This document shows positions 36,001 through 46,766 of a stretch of DNA of 64,000 bases, one piece after another. The notes beneath the pieces are model-generated. The model was given only the letters and a program-made list of their open reading frames with translations. It did not search any database and was not told the DNA's origin. Origin of the DNA: Plectosphaerella cucumerina (lineage: Eukaryota > Ascomycota > Sordariomycetes > Glomerellales > Plectosphaerellaceae); NCBI GenBank assembly GCA_020746995.1, contig JAGPXD010000003.1, positions 930,001-994,000 on the forward strand. Reading direction: 5' to 3'. Within the stretch, counting starts at the first letter, position 1, and every line of letters begins with the position of its first letter. The position numbers and the translations under genes are program-made.

Positions 36001-38719
36001 AGAACGTCGAGGACGGCCGGGCCACAGAAGATGGTGATGGCGCTGGCGTGGGCGAAGCGGGTCTTCCAGAGCTCGAGACGCTCATGGTTCGTGAGCTTGG
36101 ACGCGAGGAGCGAGTCGGTCGACTTGACTGCGCCGTCGGTGTCAGGGGGCGCTTCGGTGCTAGAGTACATGGTCATGATCTCCGTGCCCTTGCGGTCCTC
36201 GGCCGTGGGGGGGTTCTTGGCCAGGGCGAGGTTGTAGCGGTGGTAGATGACGTTTCCGACCTCCCTAGGGGAGAGGCCGAAGTAGTTCTCGCACTGCGAA
36301 CCAAGAATCCAGAGCTCAGAGAAGACGGCGGCCTGATCGGGATGGGACAGGAACAGGGGGCAGCGATCGGTGGTCTCGAGGTAGACATCCTCAAAGGCGG
36401 ACTTGCGCAGGACGCTGAAGAAGATGAGGGCGAACATGTCGGCGTTGATGTCGACACGGCCGGTGGTCACCGCGGGGCCATAGCACTTGAGAAGGGCGCG
36501 CGTCAGGGGGATGAGCTTGGACCTTTCGCCGAAGAAGAGGGCGTCCTCGATGAGCTTGCTGACGATGCCGTAGAGGTGCACGAGGTCCTCGAGGGCGGGG
36601 AGCTCGGTGGCGCCTTGGCGGACGTGGTGCTCGAGACGCATGCGGAGAAGGTCGCGCATGCTGAGTGAGCCGTCCAGGACCTTGCGGGCGCACAGATTGG
36701 ACCAGAAGGCGCGCGTCGACTCATCGATGAGGATGTGCTTGGTGAACTCCCTGATCGCATCAGCCATGGGGTGGTTGACGGCAGTCTGGCGGATCTTCTG
36801 GCGGAGGAGGAGCATCTCGGCGGGAGTCGCCCTCTCAATCGCGGTCTGCATGCCGGGGGGGATGCCGGACTTGACGGCACGGCCGCTGGTCTTCTCCAGC
36901 AGGAGCTCATGCTCGAACCTCTCAACCCTGGACCTGCCCTGATGGGCGAGCCAGGTGTGAAGCACGACGGCGGCATCGCTGGGGGCCTTTTGCGAGACGT
37001 AAATATCGACGCAGTTGGCGTCGGACGCGTCGCGACCCTTGGAGACACCCCAGAAGAAGGCGCTGCCCTCATCGGCGCGGAAACCCGTGTCGAGGCCCTT
37101 GTAGACGCAGATCTCATGGGAGCGAAGGCCCTTGATGAGGTCATGCACGCTAAGGCAGCAGTCGGGGTGATCGGCGAGAAGCCTCAGCGACGCTAGCAGA
37201 CGCTGCTCCTCGTTGCCCTCAATGGGGTGGAGCATGCGGAGCTCGCGGAGGTGATCCTGTGTTTCAACAATGGCCTGGAAATGAGCGGCCGTGGGCTCGC
37301 AGCCGAGAGGGAAGCAACCCTTGGACGCGAGCGGCTGGCCATCCATGGACGACTCCCAGAAGTCGGCGGGGTTGGCAAGCGACTCCATGTAGCTGGGCGG
37401 CAGGCGGCCCTCACCGGCGGTATCCCGGAACGCGATGACGTCGGACGACAGGACCTTGGGCGTGAACAGCTCACCCAGGGTCGGGATGACCTTCTTGAGA
37501 TCCTCGATGGGGAAGGCCGCGACAGGCGCCTCGGCATCCTTGCCGCCGTTGCTGAAGGCCACGTCCATCGACTCGGACGACCAGACGGTCTGCATGTCGA
37601 CGATCTCGGCGCGGCGAAGGTACTCGAAGGCGCCGATGGTGCGGGAGGCGTTGGCGTGGACGGTGTTGAGACCGCGGAGGGCGTCAATGGGGCCATGCTC
37701 GAAGACGGCGCCAAAGTGCTCGGCGAGCTTGACGGCACGCTTGACGACCGAGGGGTGGGGGCGGACGTTCCACTGGTCGAGGAAGCCGACGAAGAACTCG
37801 GCGCGCTCCTCGCGCTCCTTTGTGCAGCGGGACATGGTCTCCCTCAGGCGCCTGGACTGGAAGTAGTCGCGACGCTGGCCGTCGGGGAGAATGCAGGCGT
37901 TCTCGATGATGAGGCCCGAGGCGTGCTGGAGGTCGAGCTTGTCGAGGGACTCCCAGTCGTGGTTGCAGAGGAGCAGCGACGAGATCCTCCTGGTGTACAA
38001 AGCGGCGAGGAGCTTCTCGAGCTGCTCGCCCTTTGTGTTGAGGGAGCACCGCAGGGCCAGACCGGCGACGTTCTGGTTGAAGCAGGCGTCCCAGAGGGAG
38101 TCGGAGGTGTGGTCGAGGTGGGCGTCGTCGAGGGCATCGGGGCCAAGAGAGTCGACGTCGACACGGGCGAGGCTCATCTTGGCGGGCATGCTGACTCCGG
38201 AAGCGAGAGAGCACCTGGCACTCCCGCTCAGGCTGGGCGCCTCCTGCATGCCCAGAGGGAACACGACGAGGTCATAGGTCTGGCTGTTGTCGATGACAGA
38301 CGAGTCGGCTCCATCGAGGGGGTCGAAGACGCGGAAGGATTTCGTCCATCGGAATGACTGAATGGGGCCGGCATGCTCTGATTCACTTCTACTCTCGTCT
38401 CGAGCATGTTTCCGTTTCCTGTCAGGAGAGTCAGCCTCGGCCACAGTCCCACAGGTGGCTGATGCCACGACGGTGGCAGCGCATGGGATGTATATGAGAC
38501 TCACCGAGACCCCCGAGGTGTCTTATTTCCCCACGACTGTACGAGGTGGAAGATGAGGGCGAGGAGAATAGGAATTACAACAGCCGTAGCACCAACGGCG
38601 AGGGAGACGGTCTGATACCAGTGGTCGAATCTCCGATCCGCGGGGATGATGGCGTTGCACTGGACCGGCTCGCACTGCGTGATGTTGCTCAGGCCAGGGA
38701 CGGGGAGGAATCCAGACAT
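30028..38719 (-). CDS. gtb3: Giant membrane GT4 glycosyltransferase of galactosaminogalactan synthesis
   Basis: Predicted GAG polymerase/exporter, homologue of A. fumigatus Gtb3 (Gt4c). Exons 38719-38505, 38418-31174, 31123-30028; 2851 residues. Order: lumenal or external N-terminus, first membrane helix (~36-62), a large soluble region (~75-850), a cluster of helices (~860-1050), a second cluster (~1120-1330), a soluble segment, helices at ~1680-1730, then a soluble module and the GT4 domain (~2100-2780). The GT4 domain shows CPRVFQSTHHGISSLFG, KIDPIVNGISNMDAY, and the EX7E motif in SEGLPLAIGEAALAG (~2628), and looks PelF-like. Splicing gives FNP-MWEAEIGSDGS across the last junction. The N-terminal ~850 residues have no family I recognise. 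Long frames on the opposite strand are codon-bias shadows. The promoter faces uge3. Confidence 0.92.
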
Positions 38720-41700
38720 GGCGGGCTAAAGTTGAAGATTACGCGATCCCGATAGATGGGAGGATTAGAAAAGAACGTGGATGTCGAAAAAGACCAAAAC
38801 AGGCAAGCTCTCGAGGCTGAAGATGGGGAATTAGGCCACGAGAGTGAGCAGGCTGGTGCCCGGAGTTTGAACGAGAGTGGTGGGATGACCAGATGGGATT
38901 TCGGAACAAAGAGAAACGAGAGAAAGTCGTCCGAAGGTGAAAGGACAAGGGAGGAAGGTATGATGTGTAAGGTAGGGGGGGATGAGATGCGAGACCGGGG
39001 GGAGGTCGGTCTGGGTTTGTTTCGTCGGTCGTGGCCGTGGGCGAGACCCGAGTCTCTCCTGCAACGAAGAAGCAGTGGCAGAAGCTATCGACGGTGCGGC
39101 TGACGGCTAGAGAAGAGTAGCCGAAGCGCGGGAGGTGGCCCTTGGGGGGGCAGATTAGGCGCTGGAGGAGGTCGTCCGGCGGTCGGGGCGGTTAGGGGCG
39201 AGGAGGACCGGGACGGCGGGTCGGGGATGGGTGCTCGGGGGATAGGACAGGCAGATGAGCAGTGCCGTCGTTGCAAGAGGAAAAAGACCAAACGGGAAAA
39301 CACCAGCAGGGAAAGGACGTGAAGTGGGAAGGGGGTGAGGTGAGGTGAAGGGAAACGGGCTGCTTCAGCTGGGGCGGGCCATGATGAAGTGTGTGGTAGT
39401 GTGGTAGTGTGATGGTAGTAGGGGGTGGCGGCCCTCGGACGTGTTCGACGGTCGACGGTGCACTCGAGCTGCGCCCCCCTGCTCCAGAGCCATGTCATGG
39501 CATGGTCAGGGTTCGTTTAAGCCGTGAACAGCTCCAGCTGCCGCCCCGCCACCCCTTCCCAAATCCTGGGTCCGTCGTTGTTCGAAGCACCGGAGGGGAA
39601 TGGGCGGGGACCCTCTGCTTCTGCACACCGTAGACGGCGTGTGTGGGATGGCGACGATCGGTTGCTTGTTCGCGGCAGGGCCGGGCGTGCTTGTACATCT
39701 ACTCTGCTGGGCCCATTTCGTCAGCGAGTACGAGCACGAGCGAATAATACTGAACATTGCATGCTGCTAGCGATTTTGGGCCGGGTTACACGCCCTCCTT
39801 CTGACCGCTCCTGGCCTCGCCTCGACGCTCTCGACAAAGCAACGGGGGGTCTCGGCCGGTGGCGTGGCGTCAATTGATCCAGCACGCCAGGCCAGCAGAG
39901 GTCGAGATGTGCGCCGGGGGAGGGTAAGCTCAGCGCTTTCTGTGCGTGCCAAGTGCTCGCGTCGGAAGATGCCTGCAGAGCGCTGCAGTCTGCAGTCTGG
40001 GAGACGTCCGGATGCGGTGGACTGGACAAAGGACGAGCGACGTCGTTGCTCTGAGGAAGGGGGGGTGGGCGAGCTGGCTGTGAAGGCTAGCGTCATGTCG
40101 GGGTGATGGTGTGTGTGTGTGTGTGTGTGTGTGTGCCTTTTTTTTTCTGCCAAAAGCGAAGGCGGCAAAAAAACGACAGTGCGTTGAGCAGAACCTGATT
40201 CGGAAACACGACCTAATTCTCGATGTAGCTAAAAGAATGGTGCGAGCCTTGGTGGGGTGTGGGTTGGAATGAGCAGACCGGGGGCAGTGGCGCACCCCGG
40301 ACGAGGAAAGCGCCAGGGGGTGTAGCCCGTCGGGCTCTGTTGCAGATCTCCGGGTTAAGATCAGACCAGGGATGTGCCAATTCGACCAAGTCGGCACTTC
40401 TCACTGGCCCGTGCCATCACTCCGCTCAGGGGAACAGGGGTTTCCCACCGTGCAGCACCACCAGCAGCCACCACGCAAGGGCCCAGGCGCCACAACTCGC
40501 ACCCGGCAGTCGTGGCGTGCAGGTATCAACCAGGCTCTGCTCTCCCGACCTGGTTAGCGAATCTGGATTCTGCCGGGAGCGGTGGAGCAGCATTCCCACC
40601 CCACACACCTCCCCTGTAAACTGCCCCCCTCCGAGGCCCCTCCCCGGTCTGGGCTCGACCTGGGTCCGAGGTTCTGACTGATGCCGGCTCGAGGCCCCGG
40701 CCCCTGTCAATCCCCCCCCCCCTTTCTCACCTCCACCCACCCACCCACTACGCCGACGACGACACCTCTCGCCCCGAACCTCCGTCCCACCTCAGAACAC
40801 GACAGTCTCTATTCTCGACTTCATGACTTGCGCGCAGAAGGGCCGCACCACCTGCACGGGGCCCGTCAATTTCCAGGGCTCCAGTCTAGTGATGGATTGA
40901 ACACGAGCGCTCGGCTGCACCTTGAGTTGGTGCGTGCATTCTTTTCGGCCGGACGCACGTTCAGGTAAGCAGAGGCCGCCGCCGCGCTCCACGTCGCTCG
41001 TCCGCTCGCTCCATCACCGCACCGTAACTTCATCCACTCGGACGCACGACATGCCATTTTTCATTGCGTCGTACGGCATGACATGACCTCATCCCCATCC
41101 ACAACGGGAATATGCTGCCTGCCCGCTGCAGACTCTTCAGCTGGAGGCTTGCGTGCTCGTCCATTCTCCGCCATGGGCGCTGCGCACCGCACAATTCACG
41201 GACGACGCCGTCGCCTATTCTGCGGCCTTCGCGACGGAGTCCGTCCAGACCCTTCCGACAATGCTCGGGCCCAGCACGCACTGAATAGCCTCGCGAAGGG
41301 TTCGGCAAACTTCAGCTCGCTCGGAGCTGAGAGCCTCTTCGGCGGTGCTAGGCGTTAGGGGGGACCGTCTGCTTGGGATCTGGAATCTCCGGGGCGAGGA
41401 TCCCAAGAGATCTTCCAGAGCTTCTAAGGGGGTCTCGGATAGGCGAGGTAGGTCAACGGGTATTTCCTTTCTTCAGGGCCCTCGAGGACAAAGAATCCCC
41501 TCGTCAATGGGAACCAGAATGTCGGGAGAATGTCGAGCATCTTCGCCGAACAATGATCCCGCGGTTCTCCCACTTTCCCGTTTGCCCATTCAGTCCCAAA
41601 CCAGGGGACCAGCGGCATCTTCCTTGAACCCCAAATGCCCAGGCCCTTGGGAAACTAGAACAGGGAGATCCCGCCGACGCGGCTCCCACCTTATCCCAAT

Positions 41701-42744
41701 CTGTTCAGGTAGCAATTAGCTGCCGGGTCCTAGCCCGCTGCCTTCCTTTGTCCCTCGCCGCTCTCTCCCCCAGGATCCTTTGTCCCCCCGTCCCCGAGTT
41801 CTGGTACAGCAGAGATGGTCGGGATGCACAATACCACCCGGGCCGCTTCATGTCTCGAGCTACTAGACGCGCCGTCGAACCCCCAATACGGTTACCTGAA
41901 GCGCGCCGCGAGGTCTGGACCTCTGGTCTTCTGGCGCTTCTCGACCTTCTCCCGCGCTCGAGGAGTTTCCCGCACAATGGACATGCCTCGACACCCGAGA
42001 CCTTCCCGTCAGGCTATGAGGCCCATCTGCACAAAGAAATCCATCATCGTAGTGTGGTCTCATCGCGGGCCGTAGGCGAGTACCACATGTCCGGGCCAAT
42101 ACTGCGCATCCAGAAGCCTGGGCCCTTTGTCGTCGTGAGCCCGTCCACCCAGGCCTGCGGCACACTATCCTCGACCTACCTGCACCTGAGCTCGACCATG
42201 CCGGGGTGTGGGCTGCGCTGCCCTGGCTAGCTCCGCCGGCCGTTGTGTATCCAGACCAGACCAACCGCTCTCTCACCACCCGGGCCACCCATCTCACCCG
42301 TGCATGGCCCATTCAGCCGATGTCCGGCGGCGGCCCCTTCGGTGAAAGTTTTTGCCCACTTTCAGCACGTTCGAGCTGAGGCTGCGACTGTTCCAGACTT
42401 CCGTGGAGCCTTGATCCAGAGCATGCCCTACCCAGATCACTGCTCCATCGCAACAGGATAAATGACCCCTGCCTCGCCGCCCACCCTGGCATCAAGGAAG
42501 CCCATCATCACAACACATCATCCCAGACACTCACACCAACAAGACCCATCTCACTACCACCTTACCACCCTACCATCCCATTCCATTCTTATTCCCCCCC
42601 TCATCCCGGCTTCCCTTCTTCCGACTTCCTCGCCATCCACCTTCTTCTTCCAGTCCCTCGCTGGATCAAGCCCTCCTTATCCTCCTCCTCCTCTTCCTCT
42701 AATATACACACACACACTTAATCACCCCCTCCACCACATTCACA
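38720..42744. promoter_or_regulatory. 4-kb divergent intergenic region between gtb3 and uge3
   Basis: Contains the leaders of both divergent genes. Near gtb3 the plus strand is purine-rich (38.76-39.4 kb), so the gtb3 transcript leader is C/T-rich. Near uge3 the plus strand is C/T/A-rich for ~280 bases, ending in a short CA run before 42745. A (GT)n microsatellite lies at about 40110-40134. No gene was recognised in the 4 kb. Co-regulation of the two arms is an inference from position only. Confidence 0.55.
40110..40134. repeat. (GT)n microsatellite
   Basis: Uninterrupted GT dinucleotides followed a few bases later by a T run (40138-40146). It sits in the gtb3-uge3 intergenic region. Confidence 0.9.
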
Positions 42745-44097
42745 ATGGACTCCGTCTTCACCTCCAGGGCCGCCTCCCCCGTCTTCTCCTCGCCCAGCTA
42801 CTCTCCCTCTTACACTCCCGAGGTTGACTACTCGGACTCTGAGGTCTACACTCCTCTCCCTGAGGCCGTCACCACCGCCAGCAAGAAGTACACCCTTGTC
42901 CTCGGTGGCCTCGGCTTCATCGGCTCGCACACTTCCCTTGAGCTCCTCAAGTCCGGCCGCAACATCATCATCGTCGACGACCTCAGCAACAGCTTCCACA
43001 ATGTTCTCTCCAACCTCCGCACCGCCGCCGAGATCTGGTGCAAGAACAACCGCCGCGTGATGCCCGAGATCCAGTTCCACAAGATCGACTACCGCAGCAA
43101 GGCCATGCACTTCCTGCTCGAGTCCTACTCTGACCTCGTCGAGGTCCCCCAGACCAACGGCCCCGCCCGCCTCACCAGGCAGTCTCGCATCGGCGGTGTC
43201 ATCCACTTCGCCGCCTTCAAGTCTGTCAGCGACTCCATCGCCCGCCCCATGCAGTACTACAAGAACAACGTCTGCGGCCTCGTCGACCTCCTCGAGCTCC
43301 TCGAGAAGCACAACATCCGCAACTTCGTCTTCTCTTCTTCTGCTACCGTCTACGGCACCAAGGCTGATGCCGGCATCCCCCTGCGCGAGGAGGACCTCGT
43401 CCACCACAACGAGACCTACACCGACGAGAACGGTGTCGAGCGCACCGCCCGCCCCGAGATCAGCGGCCTCCAGAGCCCCTACGCCCGCACCAAGTACTTC
43501 GGCGAGGCCATCCTCGCCGATCTGGCCGCCTCCGACCCCTCGTGGAGGATCATCGCCCTCCGCTACTTCAACCCCATCGGCTGCGACATCACCGGCCTCC
43601 TCGGCGAGGACCCCAAGGGCGTCCCCACCAACCTGTTCCCCGTCATCACCCAGGTCCTCACCGGCGACCGCCCCCAGCTTGACATCTTCGGCACCGACTG
43701 GGAGACCCGCGACGGCACCGCGGTCCGCGACTTCATCCACGTCTCCGACCTCGCCCGCGGCCACATCGCCGCCCTGAGCGCCGGCATCCAGCAGCCCTTC
43801 CGCACCTTCAACCTCGGCACCGGCTCCGGCACCACCGTCAGCGAGGCCGTCAAGTCCCTCGAGGAGGCCTCTGGCCGCTCCATCCCCGCCAACCTCGCTC
43901 CCCGCCGCGCCGGCGATGTCGGCTCCTGCGTCGCTGCCAACCAGCGCGCCCTCACCGAGCTCGGATGGGCCGCCACCGAGAGCATCACCAACTGCGCTCG
44001 CGACCTCTGGAACTTTGTCAGCAAGAACCAGGCTGCCCAGCAGCAGCAGCAGCAGTCCGCGGCCGCCACCACCGCCGCCGTCTCTGCCACCGCCTGA
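42745..44097 (+). CDS. uge3: UDP-glucose/UDP-GlcNAc 4-epimerase of the GAG locus
   Basis: Cytosolic short-chain dehydrogenase-type epimerase supplying UDP-Gal and, for Uge3, UDP-GalNAc. Single exon, 450 residues. A Ser/Tyr/Pro-rich N-terminal extension (1-48) precedes the Rossmann start YTLVLGGLGFIGSHTSLELL (GxxGxxG). VDDLSNSFHN, VIHFAAFKSVSDSI, FVFSSSATVYG and the catalytic Tyr-x3-Lys in SPYARTKYFGE are all present, as are RYFNPIGCDITGLLGEDP and GDGTAVRDFIHVSDLARGH-type sequence (here RDGTAVRDFIHVSDLARGH). The tail is a Gln/Ala-rich low-complexity run. The gene could be an ordinary GalE by sequence alone; assignment to Uge3 rests on its place between gtb3 and sph3 and on the extended N-terminus. 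The start lies in CACAATGGAC context. Confidence 0.9.
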   Translation: MDSVFTSRAASPVFSSPSYSPSYTPEVDYSDSEVYTPLPEAVTTASKKYTLVLGGLGFIGSHTSLELLKSGRNIIIVDDLSNSFHNVLSNLRTAAEIWCKNNRRVMPEIQFHKIDYRSKAMHFLLESYSDLVEVPQTNGPARLTRQSRIGGVIHFAAFKSVSDSIARPMQYYKNNVCGLVDLLELLEKHNIRNFVFSSSATVYGTKADAGIPLREEDLVHHNETYTDENGVERTARPEISGLQSPYARTKYFGEAILADLAASDPSWRIIALRYFNPIGCDITGLLGEDPKGVPTNLFPVITQVLTGDRPQLDIFGTDWETRDGTAVRDFIHVSDLARGHIAALSAGIQQPFRTFNLGTGSGTTVSEAVKSLEEASGRSIPANLAPRRAGDVGSCVAANQRALTELGWAATESITNCARDLWNFVSKNQAAQQQQQQSAAATTAAVSATA

Positions 44098-45953
44098 GCG
44101 CCAATGCCAGGTACGAGGAGGCCAGGGCGCAACGGGCGGGCGGCGCTAGCCTCCGGAAGACTGGTTTCTTCCTTTCTTCTCTCTCTCGACTCCCACCGGC
44201 GCCCCGCAGGTCGATAGTCCCGATTTCGAATCGGGCGCTACCGAGCGCGCCATTTGATTTTCCTTTGTCTACCCCCCGATTTTTGAGAGAAGCGGGGCCG
44301 AGGGATAGAACGCGGCTGGAAAAAAAAGACCGGGGTCCGGCCCGGCAGGAGGAGTTTGGGATTTGTTCTCCTTTGTTTCATTGTCTTCTCATTGGGCGCG
44401 GCGCAACAGAACATTCATCGGGACCGGAGTTTAGGCGGCACATGATGAGATCTGCCGGGAGTTTTGGGGGGCAAAAAGCGCCTGATTATGTAACCCACGG
44501 GGGACTTTGGCATTTTCTTTGTTTCCTTTCATCTTTTTCTTCAGACATTTCTGGTAATCATCTACATAATCGGCGGGGTGGATGGGAAAGACTCCCTCCC
44601 CCCCAATAATTCGATAATCTCAAGCCACAAAATCACTTTCAAGTTCCACCTGATCATCATCGCTTCGCTTCGCCCGCTCGCTCCCTATGCCTATTTTCGT
44701 CCGTGCCAAAACACAACGGGCACACTTTTCTTCTGTCTTGGCGTCCGCGAGTCGGCCGATTAATCAAACAAAACGGGACGAACGGACGGTCCTCCTCGTT
44801 TCTTCCGCGCCAACAACCACCACCCTGCACCCCCTCGCAGTGCACTAGTCGGTCAATCCCCCGCCTCGGCATCGCGGAAAAGGGTTGGCGCGAAGGGGGC
44901 GATGGCGATGGGCGATGGACCGATGAATCGATGACCGGACGGCCCAAACATGGGCCCGGCCCTGACCGCCGGTGCGTGTGTCTCGAGAGCATCGATCACC
45001 GCCGCCCCCTGGCCTGCCTTGGCCCTGCAGATCTCAGCTCACCAACTTGTTACCCGCGTCACAGACACGGAACAAAGAAGAGGGGCGTCATCACGCAAGG
45101 CCAGGCGAGGCGAGGCAAAGCTGGAATACGGGCAAAACATGCGCGCAGGCGGGCCATGGTCAGACTCAGACACGGAGCAGCGGATGGGGGCGCCTGGGTG
45201 CCTGGGTGCGGGCCTTCGGAAACAAGCACGAGAGAAACATCGGATTATTTTGGGTTCACCTCCCCTGGTGGACAGCCAGCGCAGCAACATCCAACGCAGC
45301 AGAGCAGGGAAGGGGCGGGAAAAAAAGACCTCGGACGTATCCCACTCGTCAACTGAAGCGCCGATCGCGCCTTAGCACCACCTCCGTACTGAACCGCACC
45401 CACCACCAAGTTGAACTTGAAGCCACCAGGGCCACCAAGTCCAGCTTGTACCTGAGCTAAGCAATGCCCCTCGACGCTCGACGCGCCCAAATCTTGGAAG
45501 CGGCACCATCAGCTGGGCCGAGCAGTCTTCCCGGCTTGACCGGACATCGCCAAGGGGCCCAGCAGGGCCAGCACACACATCGGCAAGGCCAAGGCGGAGG
45601 GATAGGCCGAGTGAAGTGGTTCCGCCCCGGCGTGGGGAATCCCTGGCTGGTGCGCAACACAACGATGCCGGTCAGACAGAGACGTGCGGCCACGCGCACA
45701 GCGTCGCATCCACCCGAACCAAGTCTTTTTGCCTTTGCCTTGCGCATCGCGCTAGGACCACTTTGCTGATGATGCTGATTGCTGATGCTACTCTTACAGT
45801 ACACTCTTGTTCCAACTCCAGTCTAACCTCCGTTCTCCGCCTTCCGTCTCCGCCTCCTTGCTCTGGTGTCTTCATGTTACACGCCCCCCGGGCTTGCTTT
45901 GCAAAACTCGGCCGACCCGCCGTAAGATCAATATACGTGCTGCTCATGCCTGC
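44098..45953. other. Intergenic region between convergent uge3 and sph3
   Basis: About 1.9 kb with no supportable gene. A near-palindrome CCCGATTTCGAATCGGG at ~44218 in the uge3 3' flank could be a hairpin in the transcript; it does not form a tRNA. Confidence 0.5.
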
Positions 45954-46766
45954 TCACAAAGAGGCCGCAAAGTTCCCCCACTGGGCGGGCCACTTCGTAT
46001 AGCCGCCGTCCAGCTCGTCGGTGAGGTGGACGCCGCCGAAACCGAGGGCGCTGATCTGCCTCGCCAGGCCCCCGACCGAGCGCTCCGGCCGGTCCTCGTC
46101 GCAGGTGTGCACGACGGCCACGGCCTTGTGGCGCAGCCGCGCAGGGATCTGGGGCAGGCCCTGGTTGAGGAAGTAGTCCTCCCAGTGGCCGGCCGACTGC
46201 TCAAAGACGACGATGTAGTCGGCGTCGTTGAAGTAGGGCTCGACCACGACGACGCCGGGGTTGTACACGACGACGGAGGCGCCGCCGGGGGGGTTGCCGC
46301 CATGGCTGGACGTGGAGGATGTGGCAGACGGTGAGGAGGCAGACGAGGCTTCCAGCTCGGGTGAGGAGCGGCGGCGCCACGTCTCGCGCACGTGCTGGGT
46401 GTAGCTGGCCATGAGGTCGGCGTGGACGGGCTCCCAGGGGGTCTCGTCGAAGAAGATGCCGTGGACGCGGAGGCCGTGGTCGTTCCAGCCCATGTACGTC
46501 TCAATGTCACGCTGGATGGGGGCGGCGTCCCGCTGGCCGTAGGTGCAGTGGACGTAGCCGAGGGGCTCGACGTTGGGCAGCTCGCACAGGCGGCGGAGGG
46601 CGGCCATGTAGCTGGCGTCGGGCAACGGGTCCGGGCCTGGGCCGTTGCCGGGGTTGACGACGACCTGGAAGGTGACGCCGGGATTGGCCTGGGCGGCGCC
46701 GAAGAGCGGCTCCCAGGCACCCTCGAGCGGGTAGATGTACAGCGGGAGGAGGATGACGGGCGCCAT
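45954..46766 (-). CDS. sph3: Spherulin-4-like GH135 hydrolase of the GAG locus
   Basis: Predicted endo-alpha-1,4-N-acetylgalactosaminidase, homologue of A. fumigatus Sph3, essential there for GAG production. Single exon, 270 residues. The GH135 barrel begins at once (MAPVILLPLYIYPLEGAWEP) and runs through FQVVVNPGNGPGPDPLPDASY, PLGYVHCTYGQRDAA, IQRDIETYMGW, VHGIFFDETPWEP, VVYNPGVVVVEPYFNDADYI, VVFEQSAGHWEDYF and ends VHLTDELDGGYTKWPAQWG. Acidic residues in FFDETP and EPYFNDADY are likely catalytic or binding residues. No signal peptide or membrane helix is encoded from this start, and none was found in upstream frames. A Ser-rich insertion (ELEASSASSPSATSSTSS) sits mid-domain. It shares strand and direction with ega3. 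Confidence 0.88.
   Translation of the reverse strand: MAPVILLPLYIYPLEGAWEPLFGAAQANPGVTFQVVVNPGNGPGPDPLPDASYMAALRRLCELPNVEPLGYVHCTYGQRDAAPIQRDIETYMGWNDHGLRVHGIFFDETPWEPVHADLMASYTQHVRETWRRRSSPELEASSASSPSATSSTSSHGGNPPGGASVVVYNPGVVVVEPYFNDADYIVVFEQSAGHWEDYFLNQGLPQIPARLRHKAVAVVHTCDEDRPERSVGGLARQISALGFGGVHLTDELDGGYTKWPAQWGNFAASL

Noticed and set aside
31131..36668. Very long plus-strand open frames (954 and 871 codons) opposite gtb3
   Set aside because: They lie antisense to a well-supported gene and have Val/Leu/Gly/Asp-rich composition typical of the reverse complement of GC-biased codons; no domain is visible.
44210..44260. Possible tRNA T-arm (GATTTCGAATCGGG) after uge3
   Set aside because: The stem and loop do not fit T-arm geometry and no acceptor, D or anticodon arms surround it; a simple near-palindrome.
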